Positions 13,256-33,422 of a stretch of 64,000 bases of DNA are shown one piece after another. Position numbers and translations under genes: made by a program. Source of the DNA: Poa pratensis (taxonomy: Eukaryota > Streptophyta > Magnoliopsida > Poales > Poaceae); the NCBI GenBank assembly GCA_947311845.1, contig CAMZMU010000059.1, forward strand, positions 56,096,617 through 56,160,616, given 5' to 3'. Position 1 is the stretch's first letter. The number at the start of each line of letters is the position of its first letter. The notes under the pieces were generated by a model. It was given only the letters and a program-made list of their open reading frames with translations, did not search any database and had not been told where the DNA came from.

Positions 13256-14089
13256 TTTCATCGATGTTTTCATCAAAGATTAGTACACTGGAAATACAAA
13301 GGTTATTTGATGTTTCATACAAGATTCATAATTTTTCCATGTATTAACAGAAACTTTTAATCATGCATTTTTTTCATGTATCAAATTCTTTCAAAATTGA
13401 TGTTAATGCATGATTAATGCTTCCCGAAATTTTCCATGCATTTAACACACACGCTACATGCTTGCATTTTTTTGGAGCAAAAATTTAGGAAACAAATTTC
13501 TTCACATTAGGTAGCAAATTCGGATGATGAATCACACTGTTTGGATCTAGACCAAGCAAATCCAGGCATGTGTACGTAGATGATGATGATTTCTACCACT
13601 GTGTAAAAAAGAAATGCAAAATAATCTGTATTTTATGCAGTGCAAAAATGAAAAATTTCTGATCTCAGATGGTGAACAGTATCAGATCCAAAGTCTACCA
13701 AAACTGTCAGGATTTGTCATTCTTGTGCAGGCCGGAATACAAATTATTTCGAGTTGAAAATTTGCAAAAGAGTAGAACATGTCACTGTCAACATCTAGGA
13801 TTTTTGTGGGAATATTTTGAAACTTCAGAATGATTATTTCAAAAAAAATCAAGTTAGCCCGGGCTACAAAATGACATTTCGGTAGATGTGATCCTTCATG
13901 GTCCGCCATACCAATACCGAAACCTACTCATCTGCATTTCCTCCCAAGAGTTGATATGTGCATTCCACACCAGTCATCTGTTTTGCTTATACTACATTCC
14001 CAATTCTCAACGCACTCCAGCGCTCTTTCATGTTCCCAAGTGTTTTCACAGCACGTCGCATTTTGACCCAACAATATAACCAACCCAAC
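13256..14089. other. Intergenic, no recognised gene
   Basis: AT-rich sequence with short frames only and no recognised repeat ends. Confidence 0.45.
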
Positions 14090-14091
14090 TA

Positions 14092-14212
14092 CTCACTCCG
14101 TCCCATAATGTGTCTCAAAGTTGTCCAAAAGTGAATATATCTATACTTGTTTCATGTCTAGATACATCCACTTTTTGACAAATCTAAGACAGTTATTTTG
14201 GGACGGAGGGAG
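14092..14212. mobile_element. Stowaway MITE, 121 bp
   Basis: Terminal inverted repeats (CTCACTCCGTCCCATAATGT, and the inverse of TATTTTGGGACGGAGGGAG) are flanked by TA at 14090-14091 and 14213-14214. It lies just beyond the 3' end of SMC3. Confidence 0.85.
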
Positions 14213-14399
14213 TACTAAACAAGCACACACTATTAATAAGGTTATTACCGTCGTGCTCGACCCAATGGAACATACAGGATCAATCAACTGTTGCAGCACT
14301 TATGTCAATACTATGATACACACCAAAGCAAATATGTTGGACTTACACCACGTGTTTCCTAAGCATACTCCAACAAGATACTGATCCAAATGGCTAACT

Positions 14400-14618
14400 T
14401 AACTAAATATACACAGTTACGTTTAACCGTGGCCTACAACGTCCAGGCATGCCTAGAGGAACGGCGACATGCCCCAAGACACCTTTCCCACGTTAGCGTC
14501 GTCTTCCTGCAGAAAACAGAAGTGTGTCACTATTTTAGGTCAATGAGAGGTTGCCAAGACTAAATGCAGATGTAGAGGAGGAACACTTGGATCGGATGCG
14601 TACCGAATCGCCGGCCTT
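14400..14618 (-). other. SMC3: SMC3 3' UTR with a short intron
   Basis: Downstream of the SMC3 stop codon the minus strand shows a donor context (TTCG then GTACGC, exon end 14604) and a strong acceptor (TTTTCTGCAG, next exon from 14516). This predicts an 87-nt intron at 14517-14603. It starts only 15 nt after the stop, too close to act as a decay signal under the usual 50-nt rule. The poly(A) site is not defined; the left limit is approximate. Confidence 0.5.
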
Positions 14619-24105
<9,487 letters not shown>

Positions 24106-25194
24106 GGTTGCGACGGGGAGAGCTCACGCCACCATCAAACTCTGCAAACAGGGGAAGATCAGTCGTGAATAGCGCATCAGGGTGAACTGAAAGTCTGAAA
24201 CTCTACAGGCAGGCGGTAAATGCGCAACAGGAGGGTTTGGTCTACAAATATAACTGAACCATTTCACTCGTGCACGCCAGAAACAGCTCTAGCTTCCCTA
24301 CAGCTCCATGCCAGAAACCATGGACATCAACTTATAGACAACTATAGAACATGGAAACTTACAGAAAACAAAATGGTTGGCATCAGGATGGTTTAAATAA
24401 CCATGAGAATCAACAGTAAAGTAAAAACCTAGCAGTGTTTCGGTACAAAATTGCAACCCTGAAACGAAATCGATGCGGGGTTACGGTGGCCTGGCTTTTT
24501 TCCGGTGGCACATAACTACGGTTTCCCCAAGTTCTCTCTGGTCCAGCTCGAACAACGGCTTGTGGTTCTGTCTGCCTGCGTCGCAGGAATCAATTCAGAA
24601 GCTGAACAGAAGAGCCGCGGATAACGCTGGTATAAGCAGATCAAATCTAATCTAACAAAACCAAACGGCGAGTGGCGATACGAGGCCGCCGCCGCCGCAT
24701 CCTACTGAAACTGAAGAGCGTATCCGACTGCGCGCCCCCAGGAACCCTACCGGGGAACTGCGGCGGCGGAGCACGATTTGGGCCCACGGACAGACACACC
24801 CCTGGAAGGACGGACCTGTGCTCGTGAGATTCGGGCTAGGGTTTAGGGCGCGGCGCGGTGGGGAGGGGGAGGGGGCGTGCAAGTGCGGCGGCTAGTCTCG
24901 CCGCCGCCGAGGAGGAGGAGGAGCGGGGCGGTCGCCGGCGAGCGGGCGGGGCGGAGCTGGGAGTGAGGGAACCCTAGAACCTAGAACCTCGGGGCCAAGC
25001 CGGCCCCCACCGGCGAGGGGGAGGTGTGCGCGCGCGCCAATAAGGGACGAGATCGCGGCGAGTGGTGCTACCTGGTTGGAGAGGGGAGATTTACCTTGTT
25101 GCCGGAAATGGCGAGCGCTCGCGCTGGGCTGGGCGGGAAGATTGGGAGCGGAGCAGCGGGCGGAGGAAGAGAGTCCAAGAGGAGTCGTCGTGCT
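24106..25194 (-). promoter_or_regulatory. SMC3: SMC3 5' leader with 5'-UTR intron and GC-rich promoter-proximal region
   Basis: The start codon lies in an exon that begins at 24141 after a TTTGCAG acceptor. A matching donor, AACAAG followed by GTAAAT, ends an upstream non-coding exon at 25095, giving a 5'-UTR intron of 24142-25094 (953 nt). The stretch 24650-25194 is GC- and CpG-rich, as is usual around constitutive grass promoters. The transcription start is not visible from sequence. The retroposon at 25195-25880 lies about 100 bp upstream of the 5'-UTR donor, so it is in or immediately before the first exon. Confidence 0.6.
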
Positions 25195-25880
25195 GAGAGA
25201 TACCACAGTATTAGAAGACCCTGGACTTCTTCCTCTCCCCGTCCACGGTAACTGAGAGGCGATTTGTGAGATCCCGAGTGCATCCCACCTCGCCGGCGCT
25301 GATTCGACGGGTCCCTCGCCCTCCGACGGCCGCTCCGGCGGCGGGAGGACGGGGGAGCCTCGGCTTGCTCCGTGTCTATAGCGTAGGGGTGCGTTTGGTG
25401 TCCAGCCGGCGGCGTCGGGGTGGAAGCGGCGCGGCCGGAGTGGTTTTGCGGGGGGTGGTTCTTCTCCTCGTCGTCGACGCTCTCTGGGGTGCCGGCGTCG
25501 ATCCACTTCCTCCGACGGGCTTGCAGATCTGCGGAGCTGTTAGGCTTGTCTTCCCCATCGCCGGATGCCGCGGGGCGGCGGATCTGGCCGGAGATGGTGA
25601 GGGTGAAGGTGGTCTACACCAGTTCGAGGATGATGAAGACGGCGAAAGGTGGAGGTTCTTCCGAGCCGAGTTCTGTCGACTTCCCGTCCGCCAGGGGTCT
25701 CCTTCCGTTCCAGGGCGTCAGTGGTGGAGCGGCGGCGGCGCGCCGCAGTACGTCTTCGTCGGCGACGTCATCTTCGTGGCTTTACAGGACCGGATTGTAA
25801 TTTTCTTTTCTCTTTGGGTTGTTCTGTAAGTTTGCCTGGTGTACACCTCTGGATCTTTCTAGCAAAAAAAAAAAAAAAAA
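25195..25880 (+). mobile_element. Retroposon with poly(A) tail inserted in the SMC3 leader/promoter
   Basis: The 686-bp insert ends in an A-run of about 17 bases (25864-25880). It is bracketed by a 17-bp target duplication, AGAGGAGTCGTCGTGCT, at 25178-25194 and 25881-25897. This is the structure left by LINE-mediated retrotransposition. The body is GC-rich with a final U-rich tail. It has an open frame (25266-25829) that I cannot assign to any protein and consider incidental. It may be a 5'-truncated LINE, a non-autonomous derivative or a retro-copied transcript. It lies in the opposite orientation to SMC3. Confidence 0.85.
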
Positions 25881-26189
25881 AGAGGAGTCGTCGTGCTCTG
25901 CTCTGGTGTGGTTCGACTGATCCAGGGCAGCACGGGAGTCGCGCCGTGCTCTTTCCCGTGCTCGCTCGGTCGCTGCCTGAGATGCGGGCCACGAAACTGA
26001 AACGTGGAAATGTAAACCAGAGCACTCGCAAAAAAAAAAATCAAACCTGAGTGCAAATTCACATAACACGGTCCAAACTCCAAACTTGGACCAAAACTCG
26101 TAAACAAAAACAAAAAAATGACCGCATGCCATGAATATTTGTTTCCGCTTTGAAAAAAATGGAAATGAGCTGGGGTCAACGATGGCTGC

Positions 26190-26894
26190 ATGGATGGTGG
26201 TCTCGAGCTCTATGGTTGTTTCTCCCCAAAGGAAACGACCAACTCCGAGTCGATTCTCGCCCTTGTTTCGGAGTGCGCCACTATGCAGGATATGCCCAGC
26301 CTTCAGGAGGGGGTGGGTGTTGACATACCCAGCCACGAGGAGCAGAACGCGAGGGAGTTGGTCCTGGTTAATGATGAAGATCCACAGGAGAGGGCCTCGC
26401 CGGGTCCAGTTGGAGAGCTCTCCCATGAGCACTCTACTCTGCAGACCGATCAGGGTGAGTAGGAGGCCAAGCTGCAGATCAAGAAGGACATTCTCTCGCC
26501 GATGCAGGCAGAATCTGGACAACTTGACTTGGCATGGTTCCTTGCGCAGATCTCGACGCCGCTCAGGACCTCTGTTCTGGGCACGCCGGCCTCGGCGTTG
26601 GTCCACGAGAAGGAGGTAGAGGCGCCGTCGGCGCGGAGGAGCATCAGTTTCACCGAGCTGCACCCTAAGGGTGCCAACATGGAGCAGCTAGCCAAGGGGG
26701 CCGTGGCGCGACGTCTCGGCTCGCTGCCTGAGGTGGCCACCCTTTCGGAGCGCCGCCGACAGGAGTATTTCTCCCTCTTAGGTGGTCCCATCTCGGACCA
26801 CGCAGCGGCAGCCATCGACGACATTGTCCTTTCCATGAAGAAGCCCAAGAAGAAGAAGACGCCAGGTACCGGAATGGCGCCGGAGGTGGCCTAG
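26190..26894 (+). pseudogene. Unrecognised reading frame with one in-frame stop
   Basis: The same frame stays open from 26190 to 26894 except for one TAG at 26460-26462. The downstream part starts at a methionine at 26502 and is 130 residues, acidic to neutral, ending in a lysine-rich KKPKKKKTPG tail. The codons are GC-rich in third positions, unlike the surroundings. I do not recognise a domain. It may be part of a decayed retroelement ORF or a gene fragment; a T-rich stretch with AATAAA-like text lies about 200 bp downstream. Confidence 0.35.
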
Positions 26895-27342
26895 ATGTCG
26901 ATGTTTCTGATGCTTGGGTGCTCCTCCACGCGGCGAATTTGGAAGGGGAGGGATCGGAGAACTTTCCGTAGTGCGGTGATCTCACCTACGGAGGTGGTAG
27001 CTTTGGTGTGGGAAGAGTTGGCGTTGCGGACTTTCGCCCACAAGTTTGATCCTGGAGACTAGTTTTCTGTTTTTTTTGTAAGGGATTTTTTTCCTTTCTC
27101 AAAATTTTGTACATAAAGCTCTATTCTATCTAATCGGATGACGGATACGACCGCTTTTAACCTCCAAAAATGGAAATACAACGCTTCTTTGTGTGACTAA
27201 AAATAAATAAAAAAACCTTGTAATAAGCATGTTAGTTCGGTCTCGCTAGCACGAGAACTATGTTGACGTAAGCCAGCTGGATGTGAAATCACAACAGTCT
27301 GCAAACTTTTGACACCGCTGATGAAGGTAAACAATTTTCGTA

Positions 27343-27465
27343 CTCCCTCCGATCCATATTAGTGGGCATAGCTTTGTCTAAATTCATATGTATCTAGTTA
27401 AGTATTTAGACTAGATACATGTGTATCTAGACAAAGTTGTGCCCACTAATATGGATCGGAGGTAG
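27343..27465. mobile_element. Stowaway MITE, 123 bp, near-perfect hairpin
   Basis: The two halves are almost perfect inverse copies (start CTCCCTCCGATCCATATTAG, end CTAATATGGATCGGAGGTAG). TA flanks are at 27341-27342 and 27466-27467. High arm identity suggests a fairly young insertion. Confidence 0.92.
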
Positions 27466-27793
27466 TAACTTTTTTCTCATGTTTGCCGCGCGTGGTCCTT
27501 CCCTTTGAGTGACTGCATGAAAAGAGTCGGTGGTGTTAAATCTGAGAAGGTTTTTCCAATCAGTTTGATTGGGCTTATTTCCAATTTGTAAATTTTGACT
27601 TATAAGTCACAAAAACATCCAAAGATTTTGGTTTTACCTTTTGGTTTTGAGTGGACATTGATACATGATGGTATAAACCAAAAGGTAAAATCAGAAGCAC
27701 CTACGGTGGTGCTATGGACGACATTGATGGAGGCGACAAAGAGGGATGCACTCGCCATCAATGCCAGCAAAAATAAAATCCCACATTTCATAA

Positions 27794-28135
27794 TGTTGTT
27801 TTGTGTTGATCCAAATTCGTATATACGGATGAAAACCAACTTGTGAAGTAGGAGAGTGAAGCGCCCGGTACGGTATGGATCGTGTCCGAGTCGGACTGCA
27901 ACCGACTTAGGGTTTTGCCCACCATAAATACATCTTGTAAGCCGCCGTTTAGGAAAAGCCATACATTGTAAACCCACTGCGTTTGTAACCTCACCCGTTA
28001 TAGTGAAGTATTGCTGGTTGACGTCCGTGGTTTTTTCTCCTCCATTGTTGGAGGGGTTTTTCACGTTAAAATCTCGTGTCCCCTTTGGTTTGATCGTTCC
28101 GCTCTTCGTCGTTTTTCTTACTATCGTTTATAACA
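27794..28135 (+). mobile_element. Small solo LTR (342 bp), same family as the Copia element at 48.3-51.4 kb
   Basis: It starts TGTTGTTTTGTGTTGATCC and ends CGTTTATAACA. It is flanked by the 5-bp duplication CATAA at 27789-27793 and 28136-28140. Its length and its whole sequence parallel the reverse complement of the LTR at 48261-48590, for example the shared stretches GTTTGTAACCTCACCC and GTTAAAATCTCGTGTCC. It therefore belongs to the same Copia family, in the opposite orientation. Confidence 0.9.
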
Positions 28136-28149
28136 CATAATCACACACA

Positions 28150-28330
28150 TTCTTGCCGGAGGCAATGAGCTCCGAAACAAATCCTTTCATCTTGGTAGTG
28201 AATTGCTCAGCTCTCAGATTGTTCTTCCTGGGGTTGGAGAGGGCGCCCCGAAGGAGGGTAATGCGGGCCTTGGACCGTGAGGAGTAGAGAGCTGCAAGAG
28301 CATGCCACGCCTTAGTGGCATGCTCACCTA
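28150..28330 (-). mobile_element. Copia gag (UBN2-type) fragment
   Basis: The minus strand encodes an open segment of about 57 codons with the pattern A.KAWHAL...YSS.SKARI..LR..L...R, then F...M.GFVSEL, typical of the gag polyprotein of plant Copia elements. It starts and ends abruptly. It touches the solo LTR's target duplication, so the LTR may have landed at the edge of an older element. Confidence 0.6.
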
Positions 28331-28787
28331 GACGAGCAGGTCAAAGCAACCCTGGCCGCCACTCCCATACGGCGACGAGCAACGCCAAGGCAGAGGAGAT
28401 CGAGCCGGCCGCATACATTTACTTACTTCCACGCAGAAGAGTCGGGCTTTGGAGTATTCAATCTCTATACTCTTTCATAGTTATATGTTGGTATCGCAAA
28501 ACATGTTGTAATATTGACGATTCTCATAACGCTTTACCAATCGATTATAACTGTCATAACACTTTGGTGATGATTCTCATTTGCTCTAAACATATTAAGC
28601 TTTGTTATGCATAACTATTGTGTCATATTAAGAACGGTTGTTATAGCGTTTTGAAAACTGAAAACCAGTGTCAACAGCGGATGGGGCGCGTGGCAAGCCG
28701 CGCCAGGGGATCTAGTATATGACTGACAACATGTGTCCAGGGCCATTTAGGGAGACAAATCATTATGAAATGCAACCCTTTTTAAAA

Positions 28788-29066
28788 GGGAAAATTTAGT
28801 TTTTGCCACACTAGTTTTTGCCCATTTTGTTTTTGCCACTCTAAATTTTGACATTTTGCTTTTACCCTCGTGAGGGGCAAAAACGAAAGTAAAACATCAT
28901 AGTTGGGGCAAAAGCAAAACAAAATTTCATCATTTTTATTTTGCTTTTGGCCCACCGAGGGCAAAACTTATGACCAGGAACTGTGAGGGCAAAAGCAAAA
29001 TGTCAAAATTTAGAGTGGCAGAAATAAAATGGGCAAAATCTAATGTGGCAAAAACAAAAATTTCCC
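28788..29066. mobile_element. Inverted-repeat MITE, 279 bp, unclassified
   Basis: Arms of about 85-100 bp are near-perfect inverse copies of one another (starting GGGAAAATTTAGTTTTTGCC and ending AAAAACAAAAATTTCCC) and enclose a shorter loop. TTTTAAAA occurs on both sides (28780-28787 and 29067-29074). It could be an 8-bp target duplication of the hAT type, but being palindromic it could also be an extension of the arms. No coding capacity. Confidence 0.75.
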
Positions 29067-29347
29067 TTTTAAAAACTCTAACCAACAGAGTTGATTCCTG
29101 AAGAAAGCGGGACCAGTAAATCCAATGTGTAAGAAACCACACCGTTCAAGCTAGAATATGCATCGAATGAGTCACTATAATCATTTTAGACATCAGTTCC
29201 TTAGACAAAACGGATGCATGTCTTCTGAAAAAAGAATTTATCTACAGTCTGCAGTTAAGGATTGCTTCAACCCTCCTGGTTGTTTGATAGTTGAGAGCGG
29301 AACCCTTCAAGAGGAATTAGAAGTATTTAGAACAGGGGACTGCAAAT

Positions 29348-32300
29348 TCAGAGATCAATGAAACGTTGTAGTTTCTCAAACGGTCGACGAACTACCTGAT
29401 ATATAATCTGGGCTATTAACGCCAGTACGATACAGCCGGCAGTCAGCACCGACAGAGTCATCTTGTCCAAAACTAGATGAGACGGCCTCCACTGTAGCCA
29501 CTCCACATTCGCAGTAGTGAATGGTCCACACTCTGTAAGGCAGGAAAAAATAGGATAGTAATTTAGTAATGCATTATGTAGATGCTATGACGCCTCTGAT
29601 GTTATCATACGTTGCCGTACCTTCCAGGCCTTGAAGTATATTGGTAATTGTCCTTATTGTGGGGCGTTTGGTCCGCTCAGGATTCACGCACTTTAGACCA
29701 ATCTGAATGCATTTTTCTATCTGTTGGCAATCTGTCTCTAGATTTGTATTCCCTGGTTCGTTTTCCAGCATATTTCTCCATTCCTGCAGTTCCTGTAAAT
29801 ATGGCACACAAATCTTGAATGTAACTGTAATGTTAAATGCCAAATGGTGTGTACAAAGGGTCTCCGTTTGAAAATTGTTATTCCTTACAGTATTGATGTA
29901 GTCCTTGCAAGAGGCTTCATTATAATCATATGGGTAGTTCTTACGCCCTGTTATTATCTCCATGATTATTACACCCAAACTAAATATGTCCCACATAGGT
30001 GTGAATTGTGATTAAACCTTGAAAGGATTCTGGCGGCATGTAACCACTGCGTCGTAACATGAGCGGTTAAGAAGTGAGATAACTTCAAGAAAAACTCACT
30101 TTGTTGATCACAACAAAAGTACAAAACAATAAAATTTTCAATAGGCATTTCACTTACGGTGTTCCAGCTCTACTTTCAGTGTGAATAGTGTTTCCTTGAT
30201 CGAATAGTCTTGATATACCAAAGTCCGCGATTTTTGGTACTATATTTGCATCGAGCAATATATTCGCAGGTTTTAGGTCCATGTGAATGATGGGAACGTC
30301 AGATTGCTCGTGAAGGTACTGTAGACCGTAAGAAATTCCCTCAATTATCTTGTAACGTGTAGGCCAATCAAATCCAGAAGCTGCATCTGCATGTGTAAAA
30401 TGAAACAAGAGAAATTATGTAGGTATTGTATATGGAAGGCCTCCAAAATTCTGTTGTATATTCTCCTCTACCCATTAATTTATTTATATAGAAATGCAAT
30501 TATAACCGTAAGTGTAAAATAGCTTATCTAACACCCCTTTTTTAAAACCGAGACAAAAGACTGGCCATTTTCATTAATTAACAAGTGAGAATTGGCCGGT
30601 TAATTAGCAGAAAATCGGCCTAAAACCAAAACAATACCCTCAACGACCGTCATGGAACACGACCGTCGCGAGGGCACAAACAACCACCCTCGCTACCCAC
30701 ACAAACTGCACACACACCACCGAAACTAGAGTCGTCGTTGTTGGCCCCCATGTCATCGGCATCAAGCTACACACCTGCAGTGACTCCGACTTCACAAGAA
30801 AACCACCAAAGAGACCGTCACCGAAGCGGCGTCGAGACGCCCACATCGGTCTATGCCAAACAGATGGCTCTTCGCGAAGAGCACACATCTTTGATTCTGA
30901 TGGAGAGCTCCGAAAAGGACATGCGCAAGACTTACGCTGAGAGAGATCTTCACCATCGGATCACCCTTGCAGGTCATCGTACACCGCTCAAGTGATAGAT
31001 GTATCAGAACATAGCAACTTCGACTTCATAGCTTGGAGAGACCAACACGAAGACACTCGGACACACCGGACAGAGCCGACAATGAATCCACTGCCGTGAC
31101 CAAACCATTGCTCCTCAATATTGTCGTTGCCGCGCATACCACCACACGGAAAACCCACTTCGCCCAGCGGAAACCTGCCGGCCGCAAAGCCGTGAGTGGC
31201 CAGACCACTGTCAAGCACGAATGGAAGCAAGCTTTTCAAGGCGACGCCCCCAAGGAGGAAAGCAACGTCGAGGACGACGCTCGTCGTCCGACCCGACGGG
31301 TCTAGATTTTCACCTGAAAAGATTGCTTCGAGGATGAAGAGCTCGAAAAAGACTTCACGATTGTGCCTCCAAGGAAGAGCGCGACGCCCACGGGTGCCAC
31401 CGCCGCCGGCCGACGAAAGCCGGGCCGAACTTTTATCCAAAATTCCTCGACAACCACCTCACGCCCATGTCGCCATTGAGCCGCTCACCCTCGACTTGGT
31501 GACTAAGCCACCACCACGCCAAACCACCACCAATCCTCGAAACACATATCTGGCCACCCAAATCCGGCACTCGCCGCCAGCCAGCCACAACAGAGGTTGA
31601 CGAAGCTCCGGCAACAAGAGAGCGACGCACCTGGAGTAGGCAGCCACCCAGCACACCAAGCTGAACGAGCCAGCGGTCGTTGCCGTCACAGCCCCACAGC
31701 CCGGAGCCGCCATCCGCCAGAGCAGCGCAGCCAGGATGCGTCCACCACCGCGTTGCGCTGCCAAGCGAGCCGAGCCTCCCTCGCCACCATCAACCGGGGC
31801 CGCCGCCCCAGGATCCAATCCGCCGCCGCGAGGGACGACCGGTCGCGTCCACCGAGAAAACTCCCCGCCAGCTTCGGAGGCAAGGGCCGCCGCCACCGCG
31901 GCGTGGCCGGCAGCGCGGGTAGGGTTTTCCCGAGTCGCTCATCGGGAGGGGAATCACTCGGTATCGCCCGAGCGAAACGTACCCCCGTTTCGCTAAAGGA
32001 TCTTCGATCGTGGGCTCAGTCCATTTAACTGTCTTCACTCGTTCCGTCTCTTGTCTGTTTCTTGTTCTGTTCCCGCTTCTTCTTGTTTCTCTCGTCCTTA
32101 TTTGTTCCTTTTCCCTCTCCCACTATTTTTTGTTCCCCGTGAAGACATGATCTATTCTTTGAATATTTTTTGTTCCCTATGTAGACATGATTTGTTCCAC
32201 GGACACTATCTTTTGTTCCTGTGTAGACACGATTTGTTACTCGGACACTATTTTTTGTTCTCCATGTAGAAATAATTTGTTCGTCTGACACTTTTTGTTC

Positions 32301-33365
32301 CCCGTGTAGACATAATTTGTTCCTCGGACACTATTTTTTGTTTCCATGTAGACATGATTTATTCCTTGTACACTATTTTTATTCCCGTAGAAATGATTTG
32401 TTCCTCCGACACTTTTTTTGTTCCCGTGTAGACATGATTTGTTCCTCTGACACTATTTTTTATTCCCGTGTAGACATGATTTGTTCCTCGTACACTATTT
32501 TTTCCCCATGTATAAATGATTTGTTCCTCGGACACTTTTTTGTTCCCCATGTATACATGATTTGTTTCTCGTACACTATTTTTTGTTCCCATGTAGACAT
32601 GATTTGTTTCTCGCACGCTATTTTTGTTCCTCATGTAGAAATGATTTGTTCCCCGGACGTAGACCATTTTACTAGGGGCGTAGAATGTCTATTGTACACC
32701 ACAGCTTTGAATAGCGCTTCTGTACATAAACCATTTTACTAGGGGCGTAGAATGTCTATTGTACACCATAGCTTTGAATAGCGCTTCTGTACATAAAAAC
32801 TATGGGACACCATTTTTTGAGCTATGATCAAACCAAGAAATTTTGCAATGTCAAACCAACAAAAATAGACAAATAATGGTTCTTAAATGTTCGATATCAT
32901 ACCTGAAATATGGTTATCAAGACTTCCTTTAGGAAGAAATTCCAGGCAAAGCAAAGTATCTATTCGCCAAACAAAATTTTCGCCAGGGACCGAAGGTACA
33001 TGTTTCTTTTCATAGCAGTACTCTAATAGTTGAACTATATTTGGGTGCGTAAGCCCCATAAGAAGAGTAAACTCGTTTTCAAATAGTTTTGTTGATTTTT
33101 CACATAGCGCCTTTGTGCCGCACATTGTCTCTACCTTCTTCACAGCAATCAGTTCCCCCCTTAGCCTTCCCTGATAAAATATTATATCAATACTAGAATG
33201 TGTTTTTGGGTCATGGTCAAATATTTGCCAAAGCTAAAATGGATATGATTTAAATCTTACCTTATATACCACACCAGAACCACCTCTACCAATTATTTGA
33301 TCTTCGGAGAAATTTTTTGTGATGTATCTCAAAAATTGGAACGTTGACAGCGAGTCGGAGCTCAT
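29348..33365 (-). CDS. Receptor-like cytoplasmic kinase with predicted C-terminal membrane anchor; probably frameshifted
   Basis: Six exons fit: 33261-33365, 32903-33170, 30158-30386, 29889-30046, 29621-29792 and 29348-29532. The protein is a serine/threonine kinase of the grass-expanded receptor-like cytoplasmic type. It has the glycine loop [10 protein letters not shown] (residues 26-35), the ATP lysine in LIAVKKVE, a catalytic loop [12 protein letters not shown] (Met for Arg, so not an RD kinase), the magnesium motif ADFG, PPE in place of APE, and the late motif [12 protein letters not shown]. The last exon has a strong acceptor and keeps phase; it adds about 60 residues with one hydrophobic span ([19 protein letters not shown]), suggesting a tail anchor. 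In exon 29889-30046 the frame after GYMPPESF breaks near 29997-30005, one base off from the downstream WDIFSLG frame, so the copy may be dead or the sequence wrong. The intron 30387-32902 carries repeats. Confidence 0.75.
30538..32010 (-). mobile_element. GC-rich retroposon-like insert in the kinase intron
   Basis: About 1.45 kb of sharply GC-rich, CpG-rich sequence sits in an AT-rich intron. Read on the minus strand it ends with a LINE-like tail (AATGGCCAGTCTTTTGTCTC then a T/A-rich end at about 30538-30547). No reverse transcriptase is present and the frames in it overlap on both strands, as expected from composition. I infer a non-autonomous LINE derivative. No target duplication could be found, so the limits are approximate. 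Confidence 0.45.
32140..32655. repeat. Minisatellite, about 13 copies of a 38-44-bp unit
   Basis: Repeated units around GTAGACATGATTTGTTCC followed by TCGGACACTATTTTTTGTTCC recur about 13 times with point changes and small length differences. Part of the array stays open in one plus frame because most units are near 42 bp. It lies inside the kinase intron. Confidence 0.9.
32663..32796. repeat. Tandem duplication of a 67-bp unit
   Basis: ACCATTTTACTAGGGGCGTA through CTGTACATAA occurs twice in direct succession (32663-32729 and 32730-32796) with about one difference. It abuts the minisatellite. Confidence 0.9.
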
Positions 33366-33373
33366 CTGCACAA

Positions 33374-33377
<4 letters not shown>

Positions 33378-33419
<42 letters not shown>
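33378..33419. repeat. (AT)n microsatellite, 21 units
   Basis: A pure AT run ends 12 bp before the kinase start codon, read on the minus strand. The AG just before the ATG could be a splice acceptor, which would place this repeat at the end of a 5'-UTR intron. Confidence 0.95.

Positions 33420-33422
<3 letters not shown>

Noticed and set aside
24892..25506. 204-codon Arg/Pro-rich minus frame over the SMC3 leader
   Set aside because: It crosses the retroposon boundary and its 17-bp duplication, so it cannot be an ancient gene; composition artefact.
25266..25829. 187-codon plus frame in the retroposon
   Set aside because: No recognisable domain, and overlapping frames of similar length exist on both strands, as expected in GC-rich DNA.
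25782..26663. 293-codon minus frame, the longest near SMC3
   Set aside because: It runs through the poly(A) tail of the retroposon (coding Phe runs) and across the duplication; no domain recognised.
32140..32655. Possible CRISPR-like array
   Set aside because: Units follow one another without unique spacers and vary in sequence; this is a minisatellite in a plant intron.
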